Source: a virus. From it: 53,185 nucleotides of DNA. Each line of letters begins with the position of its first letter. Position 1 is the first letter of the stretch. This document shows positions 32,980 through 41,560 of this stretch, piece after piece. The stretch covers positions 1-53,185 of the IMG/VR virus record IMGVR_UViG_3300032770_000027; one strand, 5' to 3'. The translations under genes were made by a program, and so were the position numbers. Below the pieces are notes generated by a model. The model did no database searches. It was given only the letters and a program-made list of their open reading frames with translations, and was not told the origin of the DNA.

Positions 32980-34761
32980 ATGATCAAATATGGAATGGAT
33001 TTCGGTCCGAATGCCACCGACCTTCAGGTCGAAATGGAAATGATCCGGCGGGGTGGCAAAATTGGGTTGAATGGCAACGGACTATCCTACCACTACGAAC
33101 AGATGCGTAAAATCATCTGGCCGGAACTGGATGAGCATCGCTGGCACAACCTGTGCCGGGACGAAATCCTGAAAAACAAGGTCACTGTATTGATGGGTCC
33201 GGGTTCCTGCGGGAAAACCCACGAGGCGGCATGGATTTACCTGTGTGAATACTGGTGCTTTCCGGAAGAAACCTGTGTCTTGGTTTCGAGCACTCACATG
33301 CAGGGACTGCGTCTGCGCGTCTGGGGAGAGATCACCATGCTGTGGCAAAAGGGGCTGGATCGCTTTCCTGAGCTGTCTGGGCATCTTTTAGACGCAAAGG
33401 TGGCCATTACCACTGACGACATCGAGGATGGGGATTTCAACGAGCGGCGGGCGCGAGATCTGCGGAAAGGGATTGTCGGGATTCCGTGTGTTCAGGGTGG
33501 AAAATTTGTCGGGTTGTCGAAATACATGGGGATTAAACAGAAAAGGATGCGGTTAATCGCGGACGAAGCCAGCGCCATGGGAGAATCATTCCTGTCAGCC
33601 TTCTCAAACCTCAATAAAAACGAGGATTTTCGAGCCATAATTCTCGGCAATCCGAACGATCCCCTCGACCCGCTTGGAAAGGCAGCCGAACCAATCGACG
33701 GATGGGGTTCTCATTTGGAACCGTCAAAAACTGATGTTTGGAAAACCCGATTCATGAACGGAACCTGCGTCAATTTGATCGGCACAGACAGCCCCAACTT
33801 TGATTTTCCGCCAGACCAACCAACCCGTTACAAATATCTGATAAGCCGGGAAAAAATAGCTGAAACACTGTCCTTTTTTGCCAAGGATTCAACCGAGTAT
33901 TACAGCCAATGTGTCGGGGTTATGAAAATCGGCTTGTTGGCAAAACGCGTCCTCACCCGGGAAATATGCCGACAATTCAAAGCGACTGACGAAGTTGTGT
34001 GGCAAGGATCGGACCGGGTCAAAATCGCGGGGCTGGACGCATCCTACGGTGGAGACCGATGCGCGTTAAGCCATGCAGAATTTGGAAAAGAAAATCAGAC
34101 CGGCAACATCGTCGTGGCGCTTCATCCGATCACCATTGTTCCTGTGAAGCCTTCCAGTGACAAAATCCCGGAGGATCAGATTGCGGAGTTCTGTCGGAAT
34201 TACTGCAATCAGCATGGGATTCCTGCTGAAAACTTTTTTCATGATTCCACCGGTCGAGGAACTCTTGGCACGTCATTAGCCCGTATCTGGTCGTCAGCAT
34301 GCAATCCAGTGGAATTTGGCGGTTCACCGACTGAGCGTCCTGTTTCATTAAACCTTTACATATATGACGAGAAGGAACAGCGCAAGCGCCTCAAAAAGTG
34401 CAAGGAGCACTACAGCAAATTTGTTACAGAGCTGTGGTATCAAGTGAGGTATTGCGTAGAGGGTTCGCAACTTCGCGGGTTGCCGGAGGATGCCATGGAT
34501 GAGTTTTGCCTGCGGAACTGGGACTACGTCAGTGGAAATAAAATTGAGGTTGAACCCAAAAGTGACATGAAGGAACGCACCGGTCGCAGTCCTGACCTTG
34601 CTGATTGCATTACAATCATCCTTGAAGGCTGCCGCCGGAAGGGATTTCAGCTTCAGAAACTCGGGAGCGATGAAAAGGAGGAGGAAAACAAGTCGTGGAT
34701 GGAAACGCTTTATCGCAAACAACGAACACTTGCAGCACAACACCAGTTGACATACAAATGA
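32980..34761 (+). CDS. Terminase large subunit
   Basis: A 593-residue protein. The ATPase has a Walker A motif GPGSCGKT (73-80) and a Walker B motif 'RMRLIADE' (190-197). The nuclease has acidic residues in 'KIAGLDASYGGD' (near 353), 'FFHDSTGRGTLG' (near 422) and 'DLADC' (539-543). It pumps DNA into the head and cuts it. Its likely small partner lies across the circle junction. A later in-frame ATG (MDFGPNA) is a possible start. Confidence 0.9.
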   Translation: MIKYGMDFGPNATDLQVEMEMIRRGGKIGLNGNGLSYHYEQMRKIIWPELDEHRWHNLCRDEILKNKVTVLMGPGSCGKTHEAAWIYLCEYWCFPEETCVLVSSTHMQGLRLRVWGEITMLWQKGLDRFPELSGHLLDAKVAITTDDIEDGDFNERRARDLRKGIVGIPCVQGGKFVGLSKYMGIKQKRMRLIADEASAMGESFLSAFSNLNKNEDFRAIILGNPNDPLDPLGKAAEPIDGWGSHLEPSKTDVWKTRFMNGTCVNLIGTDSPNFDFPPDQPTRYKYLISREKIAETLSFFAKDSTEYYSQCVGVMKIGLLAKRVLTREICRQFKATDEVVWQGSDRVKIAGLDASYGGDRCALSHAEFGKENQTGNIVVALHPITIVPVKPSSDKIPEDQIAEFCRNYCNQHGIPAENFFHDSTGRGTLGTSLARIWSSACNPVEFGGSPTERPVSLNLYIYDEKEQRKRLKKCKEHYSKFVTELWYQVRYCVEGSQLRGLPEDAMDEFCLRNWDYVSGNKIEVEPKSDMKERTGRSPDLADCITIILEGCRRKGFQLQKLGSDEKEEENKSWMETLYRKQRTLAAQHQLTYK

Positions 34762-34764
34762 ACC

Positions 34765-35478
34765 ATGAGCCTGCGATTACGATCACGAACAACGCTTCCT
34801 CCGAACGGAATTCTTTACACCCAGAAAGAAACGGGATGGGTAAGTCACGTCGCCAATCCCAATTCGCAATGGGACTTCAAGCTCTGCGCCCGGGAAATCC
34901 AGCGCCACCGCCTCTCAAACCCGGGCCTGTTCGCCAGACTGGGGATTTCCACAGATCTGGGAGCCATCGAGGACGAGCTGGACAGAACCAACGCACTGCG
35001 CGTGTCGGCAATCCCGAACGCGGATATTTATTTGATGCAGGGAGGCGCACCGCCCCCAAAACAGTTAGCCCCTCCCAGCCAAAAGCGACTGGCTGCTGTG
35101 GCAGGGGCGGTTAAAAAAATACAAGCCGGTGTCGATCTGCTGCTGGACTGGGAAGAATCCGGAGAATCGCCCGTTGCACCCGATTTGTCGGCACGTCGCG
35201 CCACAATTTGTGCCACGTGCCCTAAAAACGGAAGGTCGGCACTTACTGAATGGTTTACTGTTCCGGCGTCCGAACTGATCAAGCGCCGGATCGCACGACT
35301 TAACGATCTGAAACTTTCCACTCCATCCGATGGTCAGATCAACATTTGCACGGCCTGTCTCTGCCCGCTCAAATTAAAAGTTCACACACCGATTCATATT
35401 GTGTTGAAACACCTGCTTCCAGAAGCTAAAGCTGATCTTGATCCGCGTTGCTGGATCTTGAATGAAGCCAAATCTTAA
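34765..35478 (+). CDS. Hypothetical protein with two Cys-pair sites
   Basis: A 237-residue protein right after the terminase. It has 'ATICATCPKNG' and 'INICTACLCPLKLKV', which together could bind zinc, and a helical centre. The first half is Arg/Pro-rich. Its end overlaps the next gene's start by 17 bases. Role unknown; its place in the packaging block suggests an accessory to packaging or to the cargo genes that follow. Confidence 0.55.
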   Translation: MSLRLRSRTTLPPNGILYTQKETGWVSHVANPNSQWDFKLCAREIQRHRLSNPGLFARLGISTDLGAIEDELDRTNALRVSAIPNADIYLMQGGAPPPKQLAPPSQKRLAAVAGAVKKIQAGVDLLLDWEESGESPVAPDLSARRATICATCPKNGRSALTEWFTVPASELIKRRIARLNDLKLSTPSDGQINICTACLCPLKLKVHTPIHIVLKHLLPEAKADLDPRCWILNEAKS

Positions 35479-36847
35479 ATCGGTCACGCTGGTCTGCATT
35501 GACACGACCAATAAAGTCCATCTGGCGGAACGGGCGCTGGAAAAATCCTTGGAACAGGCGGACTTCACTGCGGTCAAATTATTGACTGATGATACAACCC
35601 GAAAGTGGGCTGTAAAAATTCCGAAGATAAACGGATTGGAAGGTTACTCCAACTTCATCGTCCGCGAACTTCACAAATATATCAGCAGCACGCATTGTCT
35701 GGTTGTTCAGTATGACGGATACGTTCTGAACGGTGCGGCGTGGACTGACGATTTCCTGAAATTCGACTACATCGGAGCGCCGAGCTGGGGAATGAACATG
35801 GCTGTTGGGAATGGTGGATTTTCACTGCGATCACTTCGATTACTGACCGTCGGGGCCACACATGCACTTGGAGAAAATTGCCATCCCGAAGATGCGTGGC
35901 TCTGCTTCCGGCACAAGCACGCACTGGAAGCAAAAAACATCCAGTTCGCTCCGCCACTATTTGCCAAACAGTTCAGCTTCGAAGGGCGCAGTTACGACGG
36001 TCATGGGTGGCACGGCACGCCAAATCAGTATTGCGGTTCGTTTGGTTTCCATTCATGGCTGACCCCGCTTCCGGAAACGATGGACAAACCGATGATTTTT
36101 CACCATACAGGAGATACCGGCGACATCATCTATTCCCTGCCGGTTATGAAGGCGCTTGGCGGTGGCGTCCTGTTTATTTCCCCGGATAGCCGCTACCCGT
36201 ATCCCCGCCCGTGCCGGGTCACACCCACCGCCGAAACGGTAAACAACATCGCGTGCCTGACCAACCAGCAGGACTACGTCTGGAACACGCTCTGGACGCA
36301 CGGCCTGCCATTTTCCACCGATGTTGATTTCAACATGTTTCGGGATTGTTACCGCGTGCCCGGACTGGATCATTGGGCCAGTCTATTTTCACTTCATCAA
36401 AAACCGTTTGGGGTGACGTGGCCGGAAGATAAACCGTGGCTGGACGTGGATGCGGCAATAAAAATCCCGGGTCGTGACATCGTCGTTAACCGGACGGAAA
36501 GATTTCACAACGAATTTTTCCCATGGGCACAGCTCGTGATAAAGCATGGTCACCGCATGGTGTTTATTGGATCTCCTGAAGAGTATCAAACATTTCGCGG
36601 GTTTGGACTGCCGCAAATCGACATCCCCTATCAGCCAACGCCAACACTTCTGGAAGTAGCCCGGTTCATCAAGGGAGCAAAAGTATTCGTGGGCAACCAA
36701 TCAGCACCGATGGCCATCGCTCTCGGACTGGGAGTCAACATTGTGCAGGAAACTTGGCCCGGAAATCCTAACTGCCGGCTCAAGCGCGATAACGCCATCT
36801 ACTGCTCAACAGACAAAACAGAAATACCGGACTCGTGGTTAAAATGA
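35462..36847 (+). CDS. Two-domain glycosyltransferase (DUF5672-like + GT9-like)
   Basis: A 461-residue fusion. Residues 1-200 look like DUF5672 ('LVVQYDGYVLNGAAW', 'FDYIGAPSW', 'HPEDAWLCFR'). Residues about 213-455 fit a GT-B enzyme of the heptosyltransferase-like GT9 group: 'HHTGDTGDIIYSLPVMKALG' and 'VFVGNQSAPMAIALGLGVNI'. GT9 enzymes move heptose from ADP-heptose to a sugar acceptor. The neighbouring gene at 38192 makes a heptose nucleotide precursor, which makes this pairing meaningful. It overlaps the next gene (ATGA). Confidence 0.66.
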   Translation: MKPNLKSVTLVCIDTTNKVHLAERALEKSLEQADFTAVKLLTDDTTRKWAVKIPKINGLEGYSNFIVRELHKYISSTHCLVVQYDGYVLNGAAWTDDFLKFDYIGAPSWGMNMAVGNGGFSLRSLRLLTVGATHALGENCHPEDAWLCFRHKHALEAKNIQFAPPLFAKQFSFEGRSYDGHGWHGTPNQYCGSFGFHSWLTPLPETMDKPMIFHHTGDTGDIIYSLPVMKALGGGVLFISPDSRYPYPRPCRVTPTAETVNNIACLTNQQDYVWNTLWTHGLPFSTDVDFNMFRDCYRVPGLDHWASLFSLHQKPFGVTWPEDKPWLDVDAAIKIPGRDIVVNRTERFHNEFFPWAQLVIKHGHRMVFIGSPEEYQTFRGFGLPQIDIPYQPTPTLLEVARFIKGAKVFVGNQSAPMAIALGLGVNIVQETWPGNPNCRLKRDNAIYCSTDKTEIPDSWLK

Positions 36848-37443
36848 CTACCCGTATTTTGGTTCCGTTTTCCCGGCCACACCTTCTTCCAGAATTAATT
36901 GATTTGTGGGAGAAGGAGCGCGGCAAGCAGGTTGCATTTGTTCCAATACACCATGAACCAATTGGTATAAGACACGAGTTAGACTCGACCATCTACCCAT
37001 TTTTTTGTGATCCGGTCCCGGAAAACTGGAACGCCATGTATTGGAAACTGAATTATCTTCTTGATCAACTGCCAATCTGTAACGAAGATCGCTATGGATT
37101 TCTGTGTGATGACGATGCTTACGAGCCGGGATTTTTCGACAAGCTCAACAGGTTGGACGACGACGTAATTATTGTCTCAATGAAGCGCGGGAATCGGTGT
37201 CCGCCCGGTGGTAATGGACACCCGCCAACCACGCTGATTGCACAGAAGGAAAATATAAAAATCGGCTCAGTTGGAATGGAACAACTTTTTATCCGTGGAA
37301 AGCTGCTCAAGAATTACCGGTTCAAAAACTTTGCCGAAGCCGATGGTGATCTGATTTGCCGGGTTGTAAACGATCACAAACCGAAATATCTGGCCAATGC
37401 TTTCATATACTTCAATTACTTTGAACCCGGTCGGTGGAGTTGA
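36844..37443 (+). CDS. GT-A-like glycosyltransferase
   Basis: A 199-residue protein from the ATG at 36844, overlapping the previous stop. An acidic metal-binding motif is plausible at 'YGFLCDDDAYEPGFFDKLN', and 'NWNAMYWKLNYLL' resembles the donor-site strand of GT-A enzymes. A late 'FAEADGDLICRVV' may supply the catalytic base. It is shorter than typical glycosyltransferases. It is probably coupled to the GT9-like fusion. Confidence 0.6.
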   Translation: MTTRILVPFSRPHLLPELIDLWEKERGKQVAFVPIHHEPIGIRHELDSTIYPFFCDPVPENWNAMYWKLNYLLDQLPICNEDRYGFLCDDDAYEPGFFDKLNRLDDDVIIVSMKRGNRCPPGGNGHPPTTLIAQKENIKIGSVGMEQLFIRGKLLKNYRFKNFAEADGDLICRVVNDHKPKYLANAFIYFNYFEPGRWS

Positions 37444-37447
37444 TCCC

Positions 37448-37645
37448 ATGATTACCAGTCTGTTTGTCGCAGTCCGGCTTTACGCGGTTTACAAAAATCA
37501 GATTGAAGATGCGATACGCTTCTGGAATGAATTAAGGGATGAAGCGCGAATTGAAGGCAATATTGAAAATATCCAGTTCTACAATGAACTTGCAAACGAA
37601 GCGTGGCGTCTTGGCCGGCGCTTGAGAGTCCCCGGAAGCCTGTGA
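37448..37645 (+). CDS. Small helical protein (65 aa)
   Basis: Starts at an ATG four bases after the glycosyltransferase stop. It is a single amphipathic helix-rich protein ('VRLYAVYKNQIEDAIRFW', then 'NIENIQFYNELANEAWRL'). No family recognised. It belongs to the cargo block between terminase and portal. Confidence 0.5.
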   Translation: MITSLFVAVRLYAVYKNQIEDAIRFWNELRDEARIEGNIENIQFYNELANEAWRLGRRLRVPGSL

Positions 37646-37648
37646 ATA

Positions 37649-37966
37649 ATGCGATTCTCAATTTCCAAGGATGGAAAATGGACCGGAGACGTGACAACCA
37701 GTTCGCTTTCGATCGGTTTAAAACTGACACTTCCATGGTCGGACGACGATATTATCGTGAGCAAGATTTACATCGAGGAACGAGGATTTCCGACGCAGTT
37801 TATTGCCATCGACTTCATCGGTTACGGACGACAGGGAACACTCTACAGAGGATTCATCACCGACCCACTAAATCATGAAAATCAAATTCACACCACTCGG
37901 ACGAAGGATATTGATAAAACACGAATACAAAAACAAAACGGACAGCGGAGCGCTGCATCTGCCTGA
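37649..37966 (+). CDS. Small protein overlapping the GroES gene
   Basis: A 105-residue frame, three bases after the previous stop. The first 75 residues are strand-rich ('LSIGLKLTLPWSDDDIIVSK'), while the last 30 overlap the start of the GroES frame and look like out-of-frame sequence. It is likely a real small protein with a long overlap. Confidence 0.48.
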   Translation: MRFSISKDGKWTGDVTTSSLSIGLKLTLPWSDDDIIVSKIYIEERGFPTQFIAIDFIGYGRQGTLYRGFITDPLNHENQIHTTRTKDIDKTRIQKQNGQRSAASA

Positions 37967-38195
37967 GACGGCGTCACAAAAAGCGATAGGAAGCCGGGTG
38001 ATTGACGTTGGCAACGAAATCAAAGCCACTTCTCCAATCCAAAAAGGGGTTCAGGTTTCAGTAAAGCCATACGCCGGACAGGAAATCGAGCTGAACGGTG
38101 AGCATTATTTTCTGGTCGATCCGGAAGATATTCTCGGCATCGTTGAACTGATCCCGGAAGAACCAAAATTGAGTATCGTGACGCCGGAAAAATGA
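37875..38195 (+). CDS. Phage GroES-like co-chaperonin
   Basis: A 106-residue protein matching GroES (usual 94-100 aa): 'FTPLGRRILIKHEY', a mobile-loop-like 'NKTDSGALHLPETASQKAIG' with the LP turn, then 'GSRVIDVGNEI' and 'YFLVDPEDILGIVE'. GroES caps GroEL and helps folding. Phage GroES analogues such as T4 gp31 help the host chaperonin fold the capsid protein. Its place amid packaging and head genes supports that role here. Confidence 0.82.
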   Translation: MKIKFTPLGRRILIKHEYKNKTDSGALHLPETASQKAIGSRVIDVGNEIKATSPIQKGVQVSVKPYAGQEIELNGEHYFLVDPEDILGIVELIPEEPKLSIVTPEK

Positions 38196-38707
38196 ACACT
38201 GTCGGAAAAATTATCCCGCCACAATGTCTGGTCACCGAGCGGGAAAAACTCCGCAAGTATGAATTCAAGGTCATTGTCACCAACGGGTGTTTTGACATCC
38301 TTCATTCCGGCCACGTTGACTATCTGGAAAAAGCTGCGTCCATGCTTGATGACTACAGGGGTCATAGCATGGCGTTCCTGCTCGTCGGATTGAACAGCGA
38401 TGATTCAGTCAGAAAGTTGAAAGGTCCAACCCGACCCATAAACAATCAGAACGACCGCGCCCGCGTGCTGGCTGCACTTGAATGTGTTGATGGGGTTTGC
38501 ATCTTTTCCAATGTGAGAGCAACTGAATTTTTGAAGGTGGCACAACCTGACTATTACGTAAAAGGCGGAGATTACACACTCGAAACCTTGGACAAGGATG
38601 AACGTGCTGCACTCGAATTCATGGGGACGAAAATCACATTTTTCCCAACCACAACCGGAAAATCCACGTCAGAAACCTTGGCCAAAATCCAATTGACAAT
38701 GCCGTGA
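38192..38707 (+). CDS. Heptose 1-phosphate adenylyltransferase-like (HldE C-domain type)
   Basis: A 171-residue nucleotidyltransferase with 'VTNGCFDILHSGHVDYLEKA' (HxGH at 38-41), 'GLNSDDSVRKLKGPTRPI' and a late GKST. This closely resembles the adenylyltransferase half of HldE, which joins ATP with a heptose 1-phosphate to make ADP-heptose. No kinase half is present. Other cytidylyltransferase-fold donors are possible, but the 'GLNSDDSVRKLKG' stretch is typical of HldE. It overlaps GroES by four bases, which links folding and sugar genes in one unit. Confidence 0.78.
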   Translation: MNTVGKIIPPQCLVTEREKLRKYEFKVIVTNGCFDILHSGHVDYLEKAASMLDDYRGHSMAFLLVGLNSDDSVRKLKGPTRPINNQNDRARVLAALECVDGVCIFSNVRATEFLKVAQPDYYVKGGDYTLETLDKDERAALEFMGTKITFFPTTTGKSTSETLAKIQLTMP

Positions 38708-38769
38708 TCGGGATTTAATAGTTGAGTGTTAAGTAAGCACTCATTCGTCTTACTCAATGGGTTTGGTTC

Positions 38770-38795
38770 GGCTGCCGGAGTCGTGTCCGGCAGCC
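38770..38795 (+). other. Hairpin in front of the portal gene
   Basis: A perfect 9-bp stem (GGCTGCCGG/CCGGCAGCC, loop AGTCGTGT) in the 125-base gap before the portal. A GAGTG...CACTC inverted repeat lies just upstream. No T-tract follows, so a processing or attenuation role is more likely than full termination. No clear promoter was seen. Confidence 0.55.
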
Positions 38796-38832
38796 ACTTT
38801 CGTAGTGGAGGGTCGATGAAAAGGATTTCAAG

Positions 38833-41148
38833 ATGAACTTTACATCGGCTCAGGCGTTGGAACAGGTAATCTGGCAGATGCGGCTGGCTGATTACCCAAG
38901 ATCTCTGAACCGCAGCCGGATTGACGACCTGTTTAACGGGGTTCCGCCCTATTCCGCAACGGAAGTTGAACAGAACAATTACTCCACCAACGTCAACTTT
39001 CTCGAATCCACAAAAATTGCGCACGACGCCCGCCGACAGTTTTACAATGCCTTCTCCGTTCCTGATCCGGTCTTTTTCGTAAACTTGGATCGCGGTCCAA
39101 AACACAAACGCCGTGAATGGTCATCGAGGATTACCAAAATCCTCGGCAAGATCATGAAAAACAGCATGGCGTTCCATGAGCTTCAGCGCGGACAATTTGC
39201 AAACGTTGTGCTGCACGGGATCGGACCATCAATCTGGGAGGACAAATACAGTTGGTGTCCAATTGATGTTGGAGTCGAGGACGTTCTTGTGCCGGCCAAC
39301 ACCCTGACCAGCATGAGAAATCTCGTGTTCCGCGCCGTGTTCCGGCAATACACCGCGATGGAGTTGTGGAAGATGACACACGGTCCAAGTGTGGATAAGG
39401 CGTGGAATATTCCGGCAGTTGAATCAGCAGTAAAATGGGCGGATCAGGAAGCGCGTCTGTTGATGGGAACAAGCTGGCCGGAAACATGGAGTCCGGAAAA
39501 AATGTCGGAACGAATCAAATCAGACGGTGGACTTTATGCGAGCGACGTTTTACCAACCATCGACTGCTTTGACTTTTTATTCTGGGATGATGATGGGAAA
39601 CGCTCGGGATGGAAACGCCGGATAATTCTGGACGCGTGGGGCAATCCGGGGGTTGGTGCTTCTGCTCAGATTCCGGAAAAATTGAAGCAGATGACTTCGT
39701 CCAAAACCCGGTTCAAGGACATTGACGATTTCCTCTACAACTCAAAGGACAGGATTTACTGTGACAATATATCTCAATCCACCCACTGGCAATTCGCCGA
39801 CGCTTCGAGTGTCGCCCCCTTCCGGTATCATTCGGTTCGCTCAATCGGCTTCCTCTTATATGCCGTTTGTCACCTACAGAATAGGTTGCGTTGCAAGTTC
39901 AACGACGCAGTGTTTGAGAACCTGCTGCAATACTTCAGAGTCACAAATCCTACCGACATGGACCGGGTCACGCGGATCAACCTCGTGGATAAAGGCGTGA
40001 TCGAGGAAGGAGTAAATTTTGTTCGCCCGGAGGAACGCTGGAAGTTTGATCATGACATTGTCCAGTCTGCAATGCAGCTCAATCGTCAGACCATGTCGGA
40101 CAACTCGGCATCGTTCACTCAGGATTTTGATTTTTCGAAAGAGAATCAGGAGGAAACGGCAACCCGCACAATGGCCAAAGTCAACGCGACCGCCGCATTG
40201 GTTGGAGCAATGCTTAATCAGGCTTACAACTATCAAATTTTCCAGTATCGGGAAATGGCCCGACGGTTCTGCATTAAAAATTCCCGCGATCCAGAAGTTA
40301 GAAAGTTTCGGGTTCTCTGTTTCAAAGAAAACATCCCGGATTATGCACTGGACAGCGAGGCGTGGGACATCAGCCCCAACCGGGTTGTCGGAGGCGGCAA
40401 CAAAGTTCTGGCCGTTGCCATTGCCGACAAGCTCATGAGTGTCGTCAACCGGCTCAATCCGGAGGCTCAACAGGAAGTGGACCGGCTTTACATCGCCACC
40501 TATACCGACGATTGGGATCTGGCCGAACGGCTCGTGCCCGAAGAGCGCCGGATCAGCAATTCGACCTATGCAGGTCAGCTTGCCGCCGGATCACTCATGG
40601 AAGGATTGCCGGTCAAAGCTCCGGACGACATCAACCGGATCGACTACACCGAAGCGCTGTTGGCCGATCTCGCATTCATCATCCAGAAAATTGAAGCCAA
40701 GGGCGGCATGGCCACTCCGGAACAGGTGGAAGGCTTGCAGAACATGTCCAAGCATATCAGCGAGCAGGTGGCATCAATCGCCCAAGATCCACAGGAGAAA
40801 GAACGGGTTAAAAAATATAACGACGCACTTTCCGGGTTCAATAACCGCATCAAAGCCTACATCCAGCGGCTTCAGAAATCTGCCGCAGCGGGTCAACAGG
40901 GTGGTGGAGGGATGGATGGCAAAGACGCGGCGAAAATCCAATCGCAAACGCTGTTGGCTCAGAACAAAGCCAAGCTTGCATCAGAATCTCACGCCCAGCG
41001 CACCGCCCAACGTCAATTGCAGTTCGAGCAACAGATGCGTCAGGATCAGGAAAAGCACCAGATGGAGCTGCAAAAAGAAGCGCTTGAAACCACGCACAAC
41101 ATGGCGATAAGCCGGCTGAAATCAATGAACGGAGAACATGATGAGTAA
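38833..41148 (+). CDS. Probable portal protein
   Basis: A 771-residue protein. Position after the terminase, length and a long helical C-terminus ('RQLQFEQQMRQDQEKHQMEL') fit a P22-type or related portal, the ring through which DNA enters and leaves the head. The middle has a beta-rich 'PIDVGVEDVLVPANTLTS' and helices ('ENQEETATRTMAKVNATAAL'). No single decisive motif is visible; the scaffold-type gene nearby supports the call. Confidence 0.68.
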   Translation: MNFTSAQALEQVIWQMRLADYPRSLNRSRIDDLFNGVPPYSATEVEQNNYSTNVNFLESTKIAHDARRQFYNAFSVPDPVFFVNLDRGPKHKRREWSSRITKILGKIMKNSMAFHELQRGQFANVVLHGIGPSIWEDKYSWCPIDVGVEDVLVPANTLTSMRNLVFRAVFRQYTAMELWKMTHGPSVDKAWNIPAVESAVKWADQEARLLMGTSWPETWSPEKMSERIKSDGGLYASDVLPTIDCFDFLFWDDDGKRSGWKRRIILDAWGNPGVGASAQIPEKLKQMTSSKTRFKDIDDFLYNSKDRIYCDNISQSTHWQFADASSVAPFRYHSVRSIGFLLYAVCHLQNRLRCKFNDAVFENLLQYFRVTNPTDMDRVTRINLVDKGVIEEGVNFVRPEERWKFDHDIVQSAMQLNRQTMSDNSASFTQDFDFSKENQEETATRTMAKVNATAALVGAMLNQAYNYQIFQYREMARRFCIKNSRDPEVRKFRVLCFKENIPDYALDSEAWDISPNRVVGGGNKVLAVAIADKLMSVVNRLNPEAQQEVDRLYIATYTDDWDLAERLVPEERRISNSTYAGQLAAGSLMEGLPVKAPDDINRIDYTEALLADLAFIIQKIEAKGGMATPEQVEGLQNMSKHISEQVASIAQDPQEKERVKKYNDALSGFNNRIKAYIQRLQKSAAAGQQGGGGMDGKDAAKIQSQTLLAQNKAKLASESHAQRTAQRQLQFEQQMRQDQEKHQMELQKEALETTHNMAISRLKSMNGEHDE

Positions 41149-41560
41149 CCCAAAACCATTCGACAAAATTGAAATCGAATTCATCGACCACAAAAAACAG
41201 CGCTATGATACGTGTGGGGATTGGCGGTTTGTGAAGGGTGTTGGCGATGAGAAAATCCTGCTGATCTCCGTTTCCAAGCTTTCGGACTGGCGACGCGAAA
41301 TTCTGATCGCCATCCATGAGGCTGTCGAAGTTTGCCTGTGCGCTTACGATGGTGTGAGTCAGGAAGTGGTGGATAAATTTGACACGGAATATGAAGCCCA
41401 CCGGCATCCCGACAATGAGGATGAACCGGGTGACGATCCGTCAGCTCCCTACATGCGTCAACATTGCATTGCCACCGGCATCGAACGCACGTTGGCAGCA
41501 TGGTTGAATGTGTCATGGAAAGAATACGAGGAAGAATTGGGAACACTTGAATGGAAGTAG
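41141..41560 (+). CDS. Conserved phage protein with metal-site-like HE motif
   Basis: A 139-residue protein starting within the end of the portal gene. It contains 'EILIAIHEAVEVCLC' and 'EPGDDPSAPYMRQHCIATGI', a pattern I recall from phages. The HEAVE segment and downstream His/Glu residues hint at a metal site, but it lacks the second His of HExxH. Function unknown. Confidence 0.58.
   Translation: MSNPKPFDKIEIEFIDHKKQRYDTCGDWRFVKGVGDEKILLISVSKLSDWRREILIAIHEAVEVCLCAYDGVSQEVVDKFDTEYEAHRHPDNEDEPGDDPSAPYMRQHCIATGIERTLAAWLNVSWKEYEEELGTLEWK

Noticed and set aside
41141-41560. Zinc metallopeptidase
   Set aside because: The HEAVE segment lacks the second His of HExxH, so no protease call was made.
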